A DNA stretch of 64,000 nt from Myxococcales bacterium. Lineage in GTDB: Bacteria; Myxococcota_A; Polyangia; Nannocystales; Nannocystaceae. The notes beneath the pieces were generated by a model. It saw nothing but the letters and a program-made list of their open reading frames with translations, had not been told where the DNA came from and ran no database searches. The position numbers were made by a program, and so were the translations under genes. This document shows, piece by piece, positions 20,107 to 30,199 of this stretch. The stretch spans positions 86,381 through 150,380 of the forward strand of contig JACKDW010000022.1 of NCBI GenBank assembly GCA_020633295.1, written 5' to 3'. How positions within the stretch are numbered: position 1 is the stretch's first letter; every line of letters begins with the position of its first letter.

Positions 20107-20688
20107 ATGGGGCGGCATAAGCGGATCAGCGACGACGAGCTGCTCGCGGTCGCGCGCGAGGTCTTCATCGAGAAAGGCGCGTCGGCGTCGACGCGGGAGA
20201 TCGCGCGCCGCGCCGGCTGCTCCGAGGCCGTCCTCTACCAGCGGCACGGGACGAAGCTCGACCTGTTCGTGCGCGCGATGGTCCCGCCCGCGCTCGACGT
20301 CGAGGCGCTGCTGCAGGCGCCTGATTCGAGCTGTCCGAACGAGCATCTCGAGGAGATCGCGCTCGGCATGCTCAGCTACTTCCGCGAGCTGCAGCCGATC
20401 CTCCAGCCGCTGCTCAGCGCGCCCGACTTCGACTTCGAGGACTTCGCCGCGCGCCACCCCGACGCGCCGCTGCACCGCCTGCGCCAGGGGCTGGTGGCGA
20501 CGCTGCGGCGCATGCAGGCGCGCGGGCGGCTGCGAGAAGACCTGGTTGTGGAGCCAGCCGCGCTGATGCTGTTCGCGTCGATCCACAGCCTGGCGATCTT
20601 CGAGCGCATGGGCGCCCACGGCGGCGCGTTCGACGAGGCGCTCGTGCGCGGGATGGTGCGCGCGCTGTGGCGGGGGCTCGCGCCGTGA
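20107..20688 (+). CDS. TetR-family regulator, second gene of the operon
   Basis: A 193-residue regulator. The helix-turn-helix spans RISDDELLAVAREVFIEKGA, STREIARRAGCSEAVLYQRH and GTKLDLFVRAM (residues 6-58). The C-terminal domain has a hydrophobic helix pair (LMLFASIHSLAIFERMG). Its stop overlaps the GTG of the transporter by four bases, so translation is coupled. It probably autoregulates the operon through the 19161-19190 palindrome. Confidence 0.9.
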   Translation: MGRHKRISDDELLAVAREVFIEKGASASTREIARRAGCSEAVLYQRHGTKLDLFVRAMVPPALDVEALLQAPDSSCPNEHLEEIALGMLSYFRELQPILQPLLSAPDFDFEDFAARHPDAPLHRLRQGLVATLRRMQARGRLREDLVVEPAALMLFASIHSLAIFERMGAHGGAFDEALVRGMVRALWRGLAP

Positions 20689-21746
20689 GCTCGCCGGGCG
20701 CCGCGAGCCGGCTCGCGCCTGCGCTGTGGTGCCTGATCGCCGCGGCGCTGTTCGGCGCCTCGACGCCGGCCGCCAAGCAGCTGCTCGCGGGCCTCGGGCC
20801 GCTCGCGCTGGCCGGGCTGCTCTACCTCGGCGCCGCGCTCGCGGTCCTGCCCGTCGCCTGGCGCGGCGGCGCCCCGCGGGAGGTCGCGCTGCGGCGCGCC
20901 AACCTCACGCGCCTGCTGGGCGCGGTGGTGTTCGGCGGCGGCCTCGGGCCTGTGCTGCTGCTGCTCGGCCTCGCGCGCGCCCCCGCAGCCTCGGTCGCGC
21001 TCTGGCTCAACCTCGAGACCGTCGCGACCGCGCTGCTCGCCTGGCTGCTGTTTCGCGAGCAGCTCGGCGTCCGCGCCTGGACCGCGGCGCTGCTCGCCGT
21101 GGTCGCCGGCGTGATCCTGGCCTCGCCCGCGGGCTTCGGCCTCGTGCCGGCCGCGGGCCTCGTCGCGCTCGCGTGCCTGTGCTGGGGGCTCGACAACAAC
21201 CTGACCGCGCTCGTCGACGGCTTCACGCCCGCGCAGACGACCCTGGCCAAGGGCCTCGTCGCCGGCGCGGTTAACCTCGGCCTCGCGCTCGCCTTCGAAG
21301 CGCGCCCCGCCGCGCCGGCGGCGGGCCTCGTCGCGGCGGCGCTGCTCGTCGGCGCGCTCGGCTACGGCGCCTCGCTCGTGCTGTACATCCGCGGCGCGCA
21401 GCAGCTCGGCGCCACGCGCTCGCAGGTGCTGTTCTCGACGGCGCCGCTGCTGGGCGGCGTCGTCGCCTGGACCGCGCTGGGCGAGCCCGTCGAGGGCGCG
21501 CAGCTGCTGGCGATCGCCCTGCTCGCGCCCGCGGTGTGGCTGATGCTGGGCGAGCGCCACGATCATGAGCATGTCCACGAGGCCATGTCGCACACGCACA
21601 GCCACCGCCACGACGATGGTCACCACGACCACGTCCACGAGGGCCTGCCGCGCGCGCACCGGCACACGCACGCGCACACGCACGCGCCGATGGTCCACGC
21701 GCACCCGCACCTGCCGGATCTCCACCACCGGCACGAGCACCCGTGA
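20685..21746 (+). CDS. EamA/DMT-family transporter with histidine-rich C-terminal tail
   Basis: A 353-residue inner-membrane protein. GTG 20685 overlaps the regulator stop (GTGA); GTG 20667 is an alternative. About ten hydrophobic segments with two EamA halves are present (for example LIAAALFGASTPAAKQLLAG and CLCWGLDNNLTALVDG). After the last helix (about residue 285) comes a roughly 65-residue tail packed with His (HDHEHVHE, HTHSHRHDDGHHDH, HLPDLHHRHEH). Such tails bind Zn, Ni or Cu. A His tail of this kind is known on some EamA proteins, so the cargo may be a metal or a metal-linked metabolite. Confidence 0.85.
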   Translation: MSSPGAASRLAPALWCLIAAALFGASTPAAKQLLAGLGPLALAGLLYLGAALAVLPVAWRGGAPREVALRRANLTRLLGAVVFGGGLGPVLLLLGLARAPAASVALWLNLETVATALLAWLLFREQLGVRAWTAALLAVVAGVILASPAGFGLVPAAGLVALACLCWGLDNNLTALVDGFTPAQTTLAKGLVAGAVNLGLALAFEARPAAPAAGLVAAALLVGALGYGASLVLYIRGAQQLGATRSQVLFSTAPLLGGVVAWTALGEPVEGAQLLAIALLAPAVWLMLGERHDHEHVHEAMSHTHSHRHDDGHHDHVHEGLPRAHRHTHAHTHAPMVHAHPHLPDLHHRHEHP

Positions 21747-21779
21747 GCGGCGGCGCCGTCATCGGCTAGAAGCCGCCGC
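21747..21779. terminator. Nested hairpin between converging gene ends
   Basis: GCGGCGGC (21747-21754) pairs with GCCGCCGC (21772-21779), and inside it GCCG (21755-21758) pairs with CGGC (21763-21766). It begins directly after the transporter stop and overlaps the end of the convergent methyltransferase, so it may serve both. No T-tract is present. Confidence 0.45.
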
Positions 21780-22394
21780 CCTGCGCGCGACCACGAACGT
21801 CGCCTTGCGCTTGCCCGGGCACCAGCGCTCCACGACCTCGAAGCCCGCGGACTCCATGCTCGCGATCAGCGCGTCACTTTTAAACACCCGGACCAGCGGC
21901 AGCAGCCCGAACGCGCGCCCGATTGGGAGGATGAAGCGCATGAACGCCATGTCGTCGCCCAGGCACGCCGTGCTCGCGAACAGCAGGCCGCCCGGCTTGA
22001 GCCACTGAAACACGCGGGCGAGCGCCGCGTCGCGGTCGTCGACGAGGTGCAGGACGCTCAGGCACAGCGCCACGTCGTAGCGCTCGGGCGGCGCGTCGTA
22101 GGCGTCGAGGCTGGCGACGTGGAAGGTGATGTTGTCGACGCCCGCGGCCTCGGTCTTCGCCCTCGCGATCTCGATCATCTTGGGTGAGAGGTCCACGGCG
22201 TCGATGTGGCGCACGCGGGGCGCGTGCTCGATCGCGGTGCTGCCCGTGCCGCAGCCCAGCTCGAGCACCTCCGAGTCCGGCGTCAGGTAGCGGCGCGTGG
22301 TCTCGAGCTTGCGCTCGTACGAGGCCATGTCGGCGATTGGATTCTTCGCGTACTTCGCCGCGATCCTGTCCCAGAACCTGCTCTCGCTCGCCAT
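21759..22394 (-). CDS. Class I SAM-dependent methyltransferase
   Basis: A 211-residue cytoplasmic enzyme. MASESRFWDRIAAKYAKNPI resembles the start of UbiE/Methyltransf_11 proteins. Motif I is VLELGCGTGSTAIEHAPRV (about 45-63), followed by DLSPKMIEIARAKTEAAG, DVALCLSVLHLVDDRDAALA and LKPGGLLFASTACLGDDMAF. The C-terminal FEVVERWCPGKRKATFVVAR is typical of the family. It is convergent with the transporter operon. The substrate is unknown; a quinone or small lipid is plausible. Confidence 0.85.
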   Translation of the reverse strand: MASESRFWDRIAAKYAKNPIADMASYERKLETTRRYLTPDSEVLELGCGTGSTAIEHAPRVRHIDAVDLSPKMIEIARAKTEAAGVDNITFHVASLDAYDAPPERYDVALCLSVLHLVDDRDAALARVFQWLKPGGLLFASTACLGDDMAFMRFILPIGRAFGLLPLVRVFKSDALIASMESAGFEVVERWCPGKRKATFVVARRAAASSR

Positions 22395-22482
22395 CGCTCG
22401 CTCCTGCGCCGCGCTCTCGCGACCCCGCGACCATAGGGCGGACGCGCGTCGTTGTCGCGGATCAGCGCGGGCAAAAGCCCGT

Positions 22483-22543
22483 CGAAAAAAAACTTTGAAA
22501 AAAACTCTGAAAAAAACTCTGAAAAAACTCTGAAAAAATTCTC
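22483..22543. repeat. A-rich tandem repeat upstream of the Cys-rich lipoprotein
   Basis: Four to five copies of an 11-13-base unit (ACTCTGAAAAAA) lie between two divergent genes. It is strikingly A-rich for this genome. Phased A-tracts at roughly helical spacing could bend DNA upstream of the gene at 22632, or it may be a simple slippage repeat. Confidence 0.75.
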
Positions 22544-22631
22544 CCCGGGGCGCGACATCTCGGGGCCGCGAGCATCTGTGGGGTGACGCCCGGTCGCGCG
22601 GCGAATTCGCGCGCGGGCGACAGCGAGGAAC

Positions 22632-23204
22632 ATGATGAGGAACACGGCGAAAATTGCTCTCTCGACGCGGATGATCCGGTTGTGCGGCCGCGGGCTCGCG
22701 TTCGCGCTGCTCGGCGCGGCCCTGGCCGTCGCGCCCGCGTGCGACGACGACACCGGCGACTCTGGCGACTCGGACACCGGCGACTCAGGCGACTCTGGCG
22801 ACTCTGGCGACTCTGGCGACTCTGGCGATTCCGGGGACTCCGGCCTCGGCGACGGCGTGACGCCCTGCGGCACGTGGGGCGCGATGGACGTGTACTGCGA
22901 GGCCGGGCAGTACTGCTTCGACTCCGTGCTCGCCGACTGCGAGAACGGCTGCCTCAGCAACAAGAACTGCGCCGCCGATCAGCAGTGCATCAAGGCCGCC
23001 GGCGACGACGAGGGCACGTGCCAGGGCGCGCAGCAGGACGCCCCCTGCGAGCCCGTGTGCGAGAAGCTGATGGCCTGCGATCCCTCGACGACCCAGGCGA
23101 TGTGTGACCAGCTGTGCGCTGCGGTCAGCAACGCGTGCAAGCTCTGCCTCGCGGACGCCAATTGCGCCGACGAGACCGCCTGTCAGGAGGAGTGCGGGAC
23201 CTGA
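22632..23204 (+). CDS. Cysteine-rich lipoprotein with GDS linker
   Basis: A 190-residue exported protein of unknown function. Leader RGLAFALLGAALAVAPAC ends in a lipobox (Cys 37). A linker of G-D-S triplets follows (22753-22845, repeats of GGCGACTCT). The mature part has at least sixteen Cys in spaced pairs (CGTWGAMDVYCEAGQYC, CLSNKNCAADQQC and then CEPVCEKLMACDPST), suggesting a disulfide-bonded small domain repeated twice. The end overlaps the convergent sigma factor gene by 22 bases. The first two codons are both ATG; either may start it. Confidence 0.8.
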   Translation: MMRNTAKIALSTRMIRLCGRGLAFALLGAALAVAPACDDDTGDSGDSDTGDSGDSGDSGDSGDSGDSGDSGLGDGVTPCGTWGAMDVYCEAGQYCFDSVLADCENGCLSNKNCAADQQCIKAAGDDEGTCQGAQQDAPCEPVCEKLMACDPSTTQAMCDQLCAAVSNACKLCLADANCADETACQEECGT

Positions 23205-24229
23205 TCGCCCGGCTCCTGATCATCATCATCGGGCCCCAAGGCCCGACGGACGCTCGCGTCGAAGCGGCTGGCGATCAGCCGCACGACGCTGGCGAACTCC
23301 TCGGGCTGCATGCCGAGGGTCACGCGCAGGCGCTCGCGCGTGCGCTCGAGCAACGTGTCGCGCAGGCGCGCGAGCCGGCGCGCGACGGTCGCCCGGTGGA
23401 TCTGCAGGATGCGCGCGAGCGGATCGATGCCCATGCCGTGGAGGTAGTAGTGACGCAGCAGCGTGCGCTCGCTCGGGGTCAGGGAGGCGACGGCGTCGTG
23501 GAACGCCTCGCGGAAGGCCTCGCGCGAGCGCTGCTTGAGCAGCGCGAGCTCGGGGCCCGCCGCGGCGTCGTGAAGCGCGTCGAGCTGATCCGCCTCGGTC
23601 GGGCGCTCGCGCCTGTGCCTGCGCTGCAGGCCCAGCGCCTCTCGCACCGCGACGACGCGCAGCCACGCCGAGAGCGGGCCGCGGCCGGCGTACGCGAGGA
23701 TCCCCGGCGCGCGCGCGCGCTGCGGGTCGCGCAGCAGCAAGCGCTCGCGCAGGCGCTGCACCACCTCGACGCGCGCGCTCTCATCCTGACACGCGGGCAC
23801 GCGGGCGAGCGTCGCGAGCAGCGGGCGGAGGAACTCCCGCTCGAGGTGGCCGAGCGCGAGCGGGTCACCGCGCCCGCTCGCGAGCGCGAGGTGCAGGTCG
23901 GCCGCGTGCAGCTGCTCGAGCGCCCGCGCCTCGTCCTCGCCCTCGTCGAGCCCGCGCGCGACGTGGTCGATCAGCGCCGCCCCATCAACCGGAACGTCGG
24001 GCCAGGTCGCGCGCGCCGCCGTCAAGGCGCGGCTGATCAGCGGCGCGAGCGCGTCGACGGGCGTCGTGGCGCCCGGCCTCGAGGCGCGGAGCCGACGCGC
24101 GAGCGCTCGGGGCGGCGCGTCGCCACCCTCGTCCGACGAGACGTCGGGAGCGCGGACGTCGGGAGCGTGGACGTCGGGAGCGCGGACGTCGGAGGCGCGG
24201 ACGTCGGGTGGCGAGCCAGGGAGCGGCAT
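23183..24229 (-). CDS. Sigma-70 family RNA polymerase sigma factor (Myxococcales-type ECF-like)
   Basis: A 348-residue sigma factor, longer than normal ECF proteins. The N-terminus is a 5-residue repeat (DV.AP) encoded by a 15-base array (about 24145-24215). Region 2-like sequence is weak (LLATLARVPACQDESARVEV and LSAWLRVVAVREAL), while region 4 is clear: AVASLTPSERTLLRHYYLHG, IDPLARILQIHRATVARRLA and RLRDTLLERTRERL. This matches the long sigma family described in Myxococcales (TIGR03001-like, from memory). It is divergent from the zinc-finger kinase at 24361, a possible signalling partner. Confidence 0.8.
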   Translation of the reverse strand: MPLPGSPPDVRASDVRAPDVHAPDVRAPDVSSDEGGDAPPRALARRLRASRPGATTPVDALAPLISRALTAARATWPDVPVDGAALIDHVARGLDEGEDEARALEQLHAADLHLALASGRGDPLALGHLEREFLRPLLATLARVPACQDESARVEVVQRLRERLLLRDPQRARAPGILAYAGRGPLSAWLRVVAVREALGLQRRHRRERPTEADQLDALHDAAAGPELALLKQRSREAFREAFHDAVASLTPSERTLLRHYYLHGMGIDPLARILQIHRATVARRLARLRDTLLERTRERLRVTLGMQPEEFASVVRLIASRFDASVRRALGPDDDDQEPGDQVPHSS

Positions 24230-24360
24230 CGGCGGTCTTGGTCAGGCGCGGGCGCGCCGCGCCGATCCTGGGTGAGAAACGCGATCGCGTCAACGCGCCG
24301 GACGACTTCCACCGCGGGCCGCGTCGTTGTACGAGTCGCGCGGCCCGCGAGGGCGACGTG

Positions 24361-25776
24361 ATGACGCGGCGAGCGACCGAAGCGTGCCCGCGGCCCTCCG
24401 AGGTCGCGGGCTACTTGGAGGGCACCCTCGACGCGGCCGCGCGCGCGCGCCTCGAGGTCCACCTCGACGCGTGCGCGGCGTGCCTCGAGCTGGTCGCCGC
24501 GCTCGCGGTGCTGCCGAGCGAGTCGTCGCGCGCGCGCGACCCGATGACCGCGCGCACGACCGAGGACGACGCCACCACCGCGATGATCGCCGGGCTCGGC
24601 CTGCTGCGCCGCGGCGAGCACATCGGGCGCTACCTGATCCTCGAGGTCCTCGGCGTCGGCGGCATGGGCGTGATCTACAGCGCCTACGATCCCGAGCTCG
24701 ATCGCCGCGTCGCGCTCAAGCTCCTCCACACGAGCCCGGGGCCCGAGGCCGCGACGCCGACGGACGCGCGCGCGCCCGAGCGCTGTGTCCTCGACGATCG
24801 TGATGACCGTGATGACCGTGATGACCGTGATGATCGTGATGATCGTGATGATCGTGATGACCGCGATGACCGCGACGCGGCCCGGCTGATCCGCGAGGCG
24901 CGGGCGATGGCGCGGCTGTCCCACCGCAACGTGATCGCGGTCTACGACGTCGGCGAGTTCGCCGGGCGCGTGTACGTGACGATGGAGCGCATCGAGGGCC
25001 AGACGCTCGCGCGCTGGTGCGAGACCCCGCGATCGTGGCGCGCGCTCGTCTCGACCTTCGTCGCGGCGGGGCGCGGGCTCGCGGCGGCGCACGCCGCCGG
25101 CCTCGTGCACCGCGACTTCAAGCCGAGCAACGTGATGGTCGCCGACGACGGGCGCGTCGTGGTCCTCGACTTCGGCCTCGCGCGCGAGCACGACGTCGCT
25201 CGCGGGGAGCACGGCGCGCGTCTCGACGCGCCGGAGCAGCTCGGGCGGGCCGCGCCGATCTCCGGCGCGACGACCCGGACCGGCGCGCTCGTGGGGACGC
25301 CGGCGTACATGGCCCCCGAGCAGCGCGTCGGCGCGCCCGCGGACGCGCGCAGCGATCAGTACAGCTTCTGCGCGGCGCTGCACGAGGCGCTGTACGGGGC
25401 GCTCCCGGAGGGCGACGCGCTCGCGTCGGCGGGCGCCTCGGATCCCGTGCCGCCGCGGCTGCGCGCGCTGCTCGAGCGCGGCCTCAGCCCTGCGCCGGCG
25501 CGGCGGTTCCCGAGCATGGCGGCGCTGCTCGAGCAGCTCGAGCGCGCGCGCACGCGGACGCGTCGCCGGCGGCGTCAGCTCGGCCTCGCGCTCGCGGGCG
25601 TCTTCGTCGTCGCGCTCGGCGGGGCGCTCGGCGCGATCGTGACGCGCGCGCCCGAGACCCCGCGCCCTGTCAGTCCGTCGAGCGGCGGCTCGCGGGCGTC
25701 TGGGACGACGCGCGTCGGACCGAGGTGCTCGCGGCGCTGCGCTCGACCGGCGCCGACGACGGCGCGCCGGCGGTGA
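24361..25776 (+). CDS. Ser/Thr protein kinase with N-terminal zinc-finger, readable part before frameshifts
   Basis: A 471-residue frame from ATG 24361 (GAGGG upstream). Residues 9-48 look like an anti-sigma zinc finger (CPRPSEVAGYLEGTLDA, HLDACAACLEL). The kinase domain follows: Gly loop GVGGMGVIYSAY (98-109), Lys 120 in VALKLL, HRDFKPSN (250-257), DFG (270-272) and GTPAYMAPEQ. An Asp-Asp-Arg repeat (145-172) sits between the Lys strand and helix C. After the kinase, LGLALAGVFVVALGGALGAI is a transmembrane helix. The sensible continuation (PCQSVERRLAGVWDD) then appears in another frame from about 25668, so the last 35 residues here are out of frame. It is divergent from the sigma factor gene. 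Confidence 0.8.
   Translation: MTRRATEACPRPSEVAGYLEGTLDAAARARLEVHLDACAACLELVAALAVLPSESSRARDPMTARTTEDDATTAMIAGLGLLRRGEHIGRYLILEVLGVGGMGVIYSAYDPELDRRVALKLLHTSPGPEAATPTDARAPERCVLDDRDDRDDRDDRDDRDDRDDRDDRDDRDAARLIREARAMARLSHRNVIAVYDVGEFAGRVYVTMERIEGQTLARWCETPRSWRALVSTFVAAGRGLAAAHAAGLVHRDFKPSNVMVADDGRVVVLDFGLAREHDVARGEHGARLDAPEQLGRAAPISGATTRTGALVGTPAYMAPEQRVGAPADARSDQYSFCAALHEALYGALPEGDALASAGASDPVPPRLRALLERGLSPAPARRFPSMAALLEQLERARTRTRRRRRQLGLALAGVFVVALGGALGAIVTRAPETPRPVSPSSGGSRASGTTRVGPRCSRRCARPAPTTARRR
24793..24876 (+). repeat. Coding 9-mer tandem repeat for Asp-Asp-Arg
   Basis: About nine copies of GATGACCGT or GATGATCGT encode DDR within the kinase. The copies are nearly identical at DNA level, which points to recent slippage expansion inside a catalytic domain. 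Confidence 0.85.
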
Positions 25777-27653
25777 CGGGCGCGCTCGATCGCTACGCCG
25801 CAGACTGGGTGGCGCGCACGCCCGCGGCGCGTGCGAGGCGACGCGGGTGCACGGCGAGCAGACCGAGCGTCAGCTCGAGCTGCGAACAACATGTCTTGAG
25901 AGTCATCTTCGAAGGATGCGCGCGCTCACCGGGGTGCTCGCGCGCGCCGATCGCCCGCGGCCGAGCGCGCGCGCGCTCGCGGTCGCGGGCCTCCGAGCCG
26001 CTCGATCGCTGCGCCGACCTCTCGACGCTCGCGGCCGCCGGCGCGCGCGCGCCAGGCCCCGAGCTCGCGCCCGCGCTCGACGAGCTCGCCGAGCTCCAGG
26101 CGCTGCGCGACACCGGGCAGTACGCGCCCGCGCTCGCGCGCAGCAGCCCCCTCGTCGCGCGCCTGCAGCCTGGCGCGACCCGGTCGCGCGCAGCGACGCG
26201 CTGCAGCTGCACGGCGAGCTGCTGGGCTACGCGGATCAGCACGCGCGCGCCGAGCAGGCGCTGCGCGCCGCGCTGTGGGTGGCCGAGGAGGCCGGGCTCG
26301 ATCGGGCGCGCGCCGAGGCGTGGATCGAGCTGCTCTACCTGCGCGGCTACAAGCAGGCCGACGCGCCCACCGGCGAGCGGCTCGCCGGTCACGCGAAGGC
26401 CGTGCTCGCGCGCCTCGGCGGCGACGCGGCGCTCGAGGCCCGCCGCCTCGTGGCGCTCGGCCTGATGTACAGCGACGTCTCGCGACACCGCGAGGCGGCG
26501 GCGCGTCACGGCGAGGCGGTCCAGCTGCTCGAGCGCACCCGCGGCGGCGACAGCCCGCTGCTGGCGGCGCCGCTGCAGGGCCTCGCCAACGCGCAGCGCG
26601 ACCTCGGCGAGTTCGAGGCGGCCGAGGCGAGCTACCGGCGCGCGCTCGAGCTGGCGAAGGCCGCCCACGGCCAGCGCCACCCCGACGTCGCCAAGGTCGA
26701 GATGAACCTCGCCAACTTCCTCCGCCAGCGCGGCCGTCGAGACGAGGCGCTCGAGCTGTACACCGCGGCGCTCGAGCTGCAGCGCGCGGCCCAGGGCGAG
26801 CGCGCGCTCGACGTCGCGATCACGCGCTACAACCTCGCCACGCTGCTCGGCGACCGCGGCGAGTACCGCGAGGCCTGCGAGGTCTACCGCGCCGTCGACG
26901 AGGTGTTCGCCGAGCGCCTGCCCGAGGGGCACCCGCACCGCGTCACCGTGAAGACCGCGCTCGGCCGCAGCTATCACCTCGCCGGCGATCCGGCGCGCGG
27001 GCTCGAGACGCTGCGCGCGTCGGTGGCGATGATCGAGGCGAAGCTGCGCGCCGAGGAGCAGGAGACCGGCGCGCCGGCGCGCCCGCCCGCGTCGCTGGGC
27101 TCCGCGCTCAACTTCATGGGCCAGCTCCTGGTCGAGGAGGAGGGCCGCGTCGACGCGGCGCTCGAGGTCTACGCGCGCGCCGAGCGGGTCTGGCGCGAGA
27201 GCCTCGGCGACGAGCACCCGACGCTCGTCGCGGTGCAGCTCAACATCGGGGACGCGCTCGCAAGGCGCGGCGATCAGCGTGCCGCGATCGCGACGCTCGA
27301 GCGCGCCGTGGCGCTCGGCGAGCGGACCGACTCGCTGTTCACGGCCGAGGCGCTGACGAGCCTCGGCCGCGCGCTGCGGGCCGCGGGCCGCGTGGACGAG
27401 GCGATCGCGGCGCTCGAGCGCGGGCTCGCGCTCGCCGACGAGGCGGAGGCTCGAGCGCGTCAAGCAGGCGCAGCTGCGCCTGGGGAGCCGCGCGCGCGCT
27501 GTGGTCCCAGCCGGCGGCGCGCGCCCGGGCGACGCGCGCCTGGCCGAGGAGGCGCGCGACGGCTTCGACCCCGAGCACTTCGCGGACGCGCGCGCCGAGG
27601 CCGAGCGCTGGCTGGCCGAGCGGGGCGACGCGAGCGCCGGCGTCGCCGGCTGA
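25664..27653 (+). pseudogene. TPR C-terminal part of the kinase, broken by several frameshifts
   Basis: Read across frames, this is one coherent protein continuing the kinase: ERRLAGVWDDARRTEVLAAL, HGEQTERQLELRTTCLESHL, LEPLDRCADLSTL-like segments, then long TPR stretches such as LGEFEAAEASYRRALELAKA, RDEALELYTAALELQRAAQG and GDQRAAIATLERAVALGERT, ending in FADARAEAERWLAERGD at the TGA 27651. Frame changes are needed near 25668, 25830, 25995, 26170 and 27452, mostly at short G/C runs. The content matches the standard myxobacterial kinase-TM-TPR layout. Assembly indels explain this at least as well as gene decay. Confidence 0.7.
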
Positions 27654-27682
27654 ACGCTCGCGCGCGAGATGTCGGCAGCGCG

Positions 27683-29470
<1,788 letters not shown>

Positions 29471-30199
29471 GCGGCGTATCCTGGTGAAGCCGCGCGCGGC
29501 GGTCAAGCGCGTCGTCGATCGACTGACCAGAATCATGTGTCGTGTGGAGCATGTTTTTTACAGCGCGTGAACGTGCGTCGCGCTCGCGCGACGGCGCGTG
29601 GAGCGAGCGGCCTCGGCGATTCACTAGCGAACGCTGGTGATGACCCATGGGGCAGGCGGTCAGGCTCCAACACGCGGGAGGTCGTCGTCCCGCCGCCGTC
29701 ACGCGGGCGCGGCGAGGGGCGCTCCGCAGCGGACCAGCACGCGCCGCAGCAGCATGAGCTCCTGCAGCGCGGCCGCAGGTCCGCCGCGGTCGGCCCACAG
29801 CGCCGGTCGCTCGACCACGGAGACCGCGGTCTGTCCGATCGCGCAGGCATGGACCCGCCCGTCCTCGGCGACGCGGCGCGCGAGCGAGGGCATCGTCGGG
29901 CCGCGGACGTCGGTCGGCACGTCCGGCGTCAGCGCGAAGCCGGGGTGCCAGCCTCCTCGTACGCGCCTTGCCGATCGGACATGCACAGGATCTCGTCGAT
30001 GGTCTCGCGGGCCGCGTCGCGCCGAGGCCTCCCGTGCTCGCGGGAGCGCGAGAGCGCGGCCCGCTGCGCGGGGTGGAGCGCCGTGGCGAGGATAGCGAGC
30101 GTGTACGCGGCGACCGGGCGCGCGCTCGCGCAGCGAGACGACGTCGCGGACCGGCCGACGCGCGCGCGTCGACCGGTCCGTCGTGCCTGGAGCGGCGGC
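29471..30199. other. Spacer with one candidate frameshifted gene
   Basis: Apart from the coding-like stretch at 29699-30120, only low-complexity CG-rich sequence is seen. No promoter motif was recognised for the IgGFc-like gene. An ATCATGTGTC patch lies at 29533-29542. Confidence 0.5.
29699..30120 (-). pseudogene. Unknown protein, apparently split by one homopolymer frameshift
   Basis: Two minus-strand stretches join into one plausible protein of about 140 residues. The first reads LAILATALHPAQRAALSRSR, then AARETIDEILCMSDRQGAYE and EEAG; the second continues PGFALTPDVPTDVRGPTMPS, ARRVAEDGRVHACAIGQTAV and ALQELMLLRRVLVRCGAPLA. The frames meet at the GGGG run 29942-29945, where a single base would repair them. 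No start codon is clear. The family was not recognised. Confidence 0.35.
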
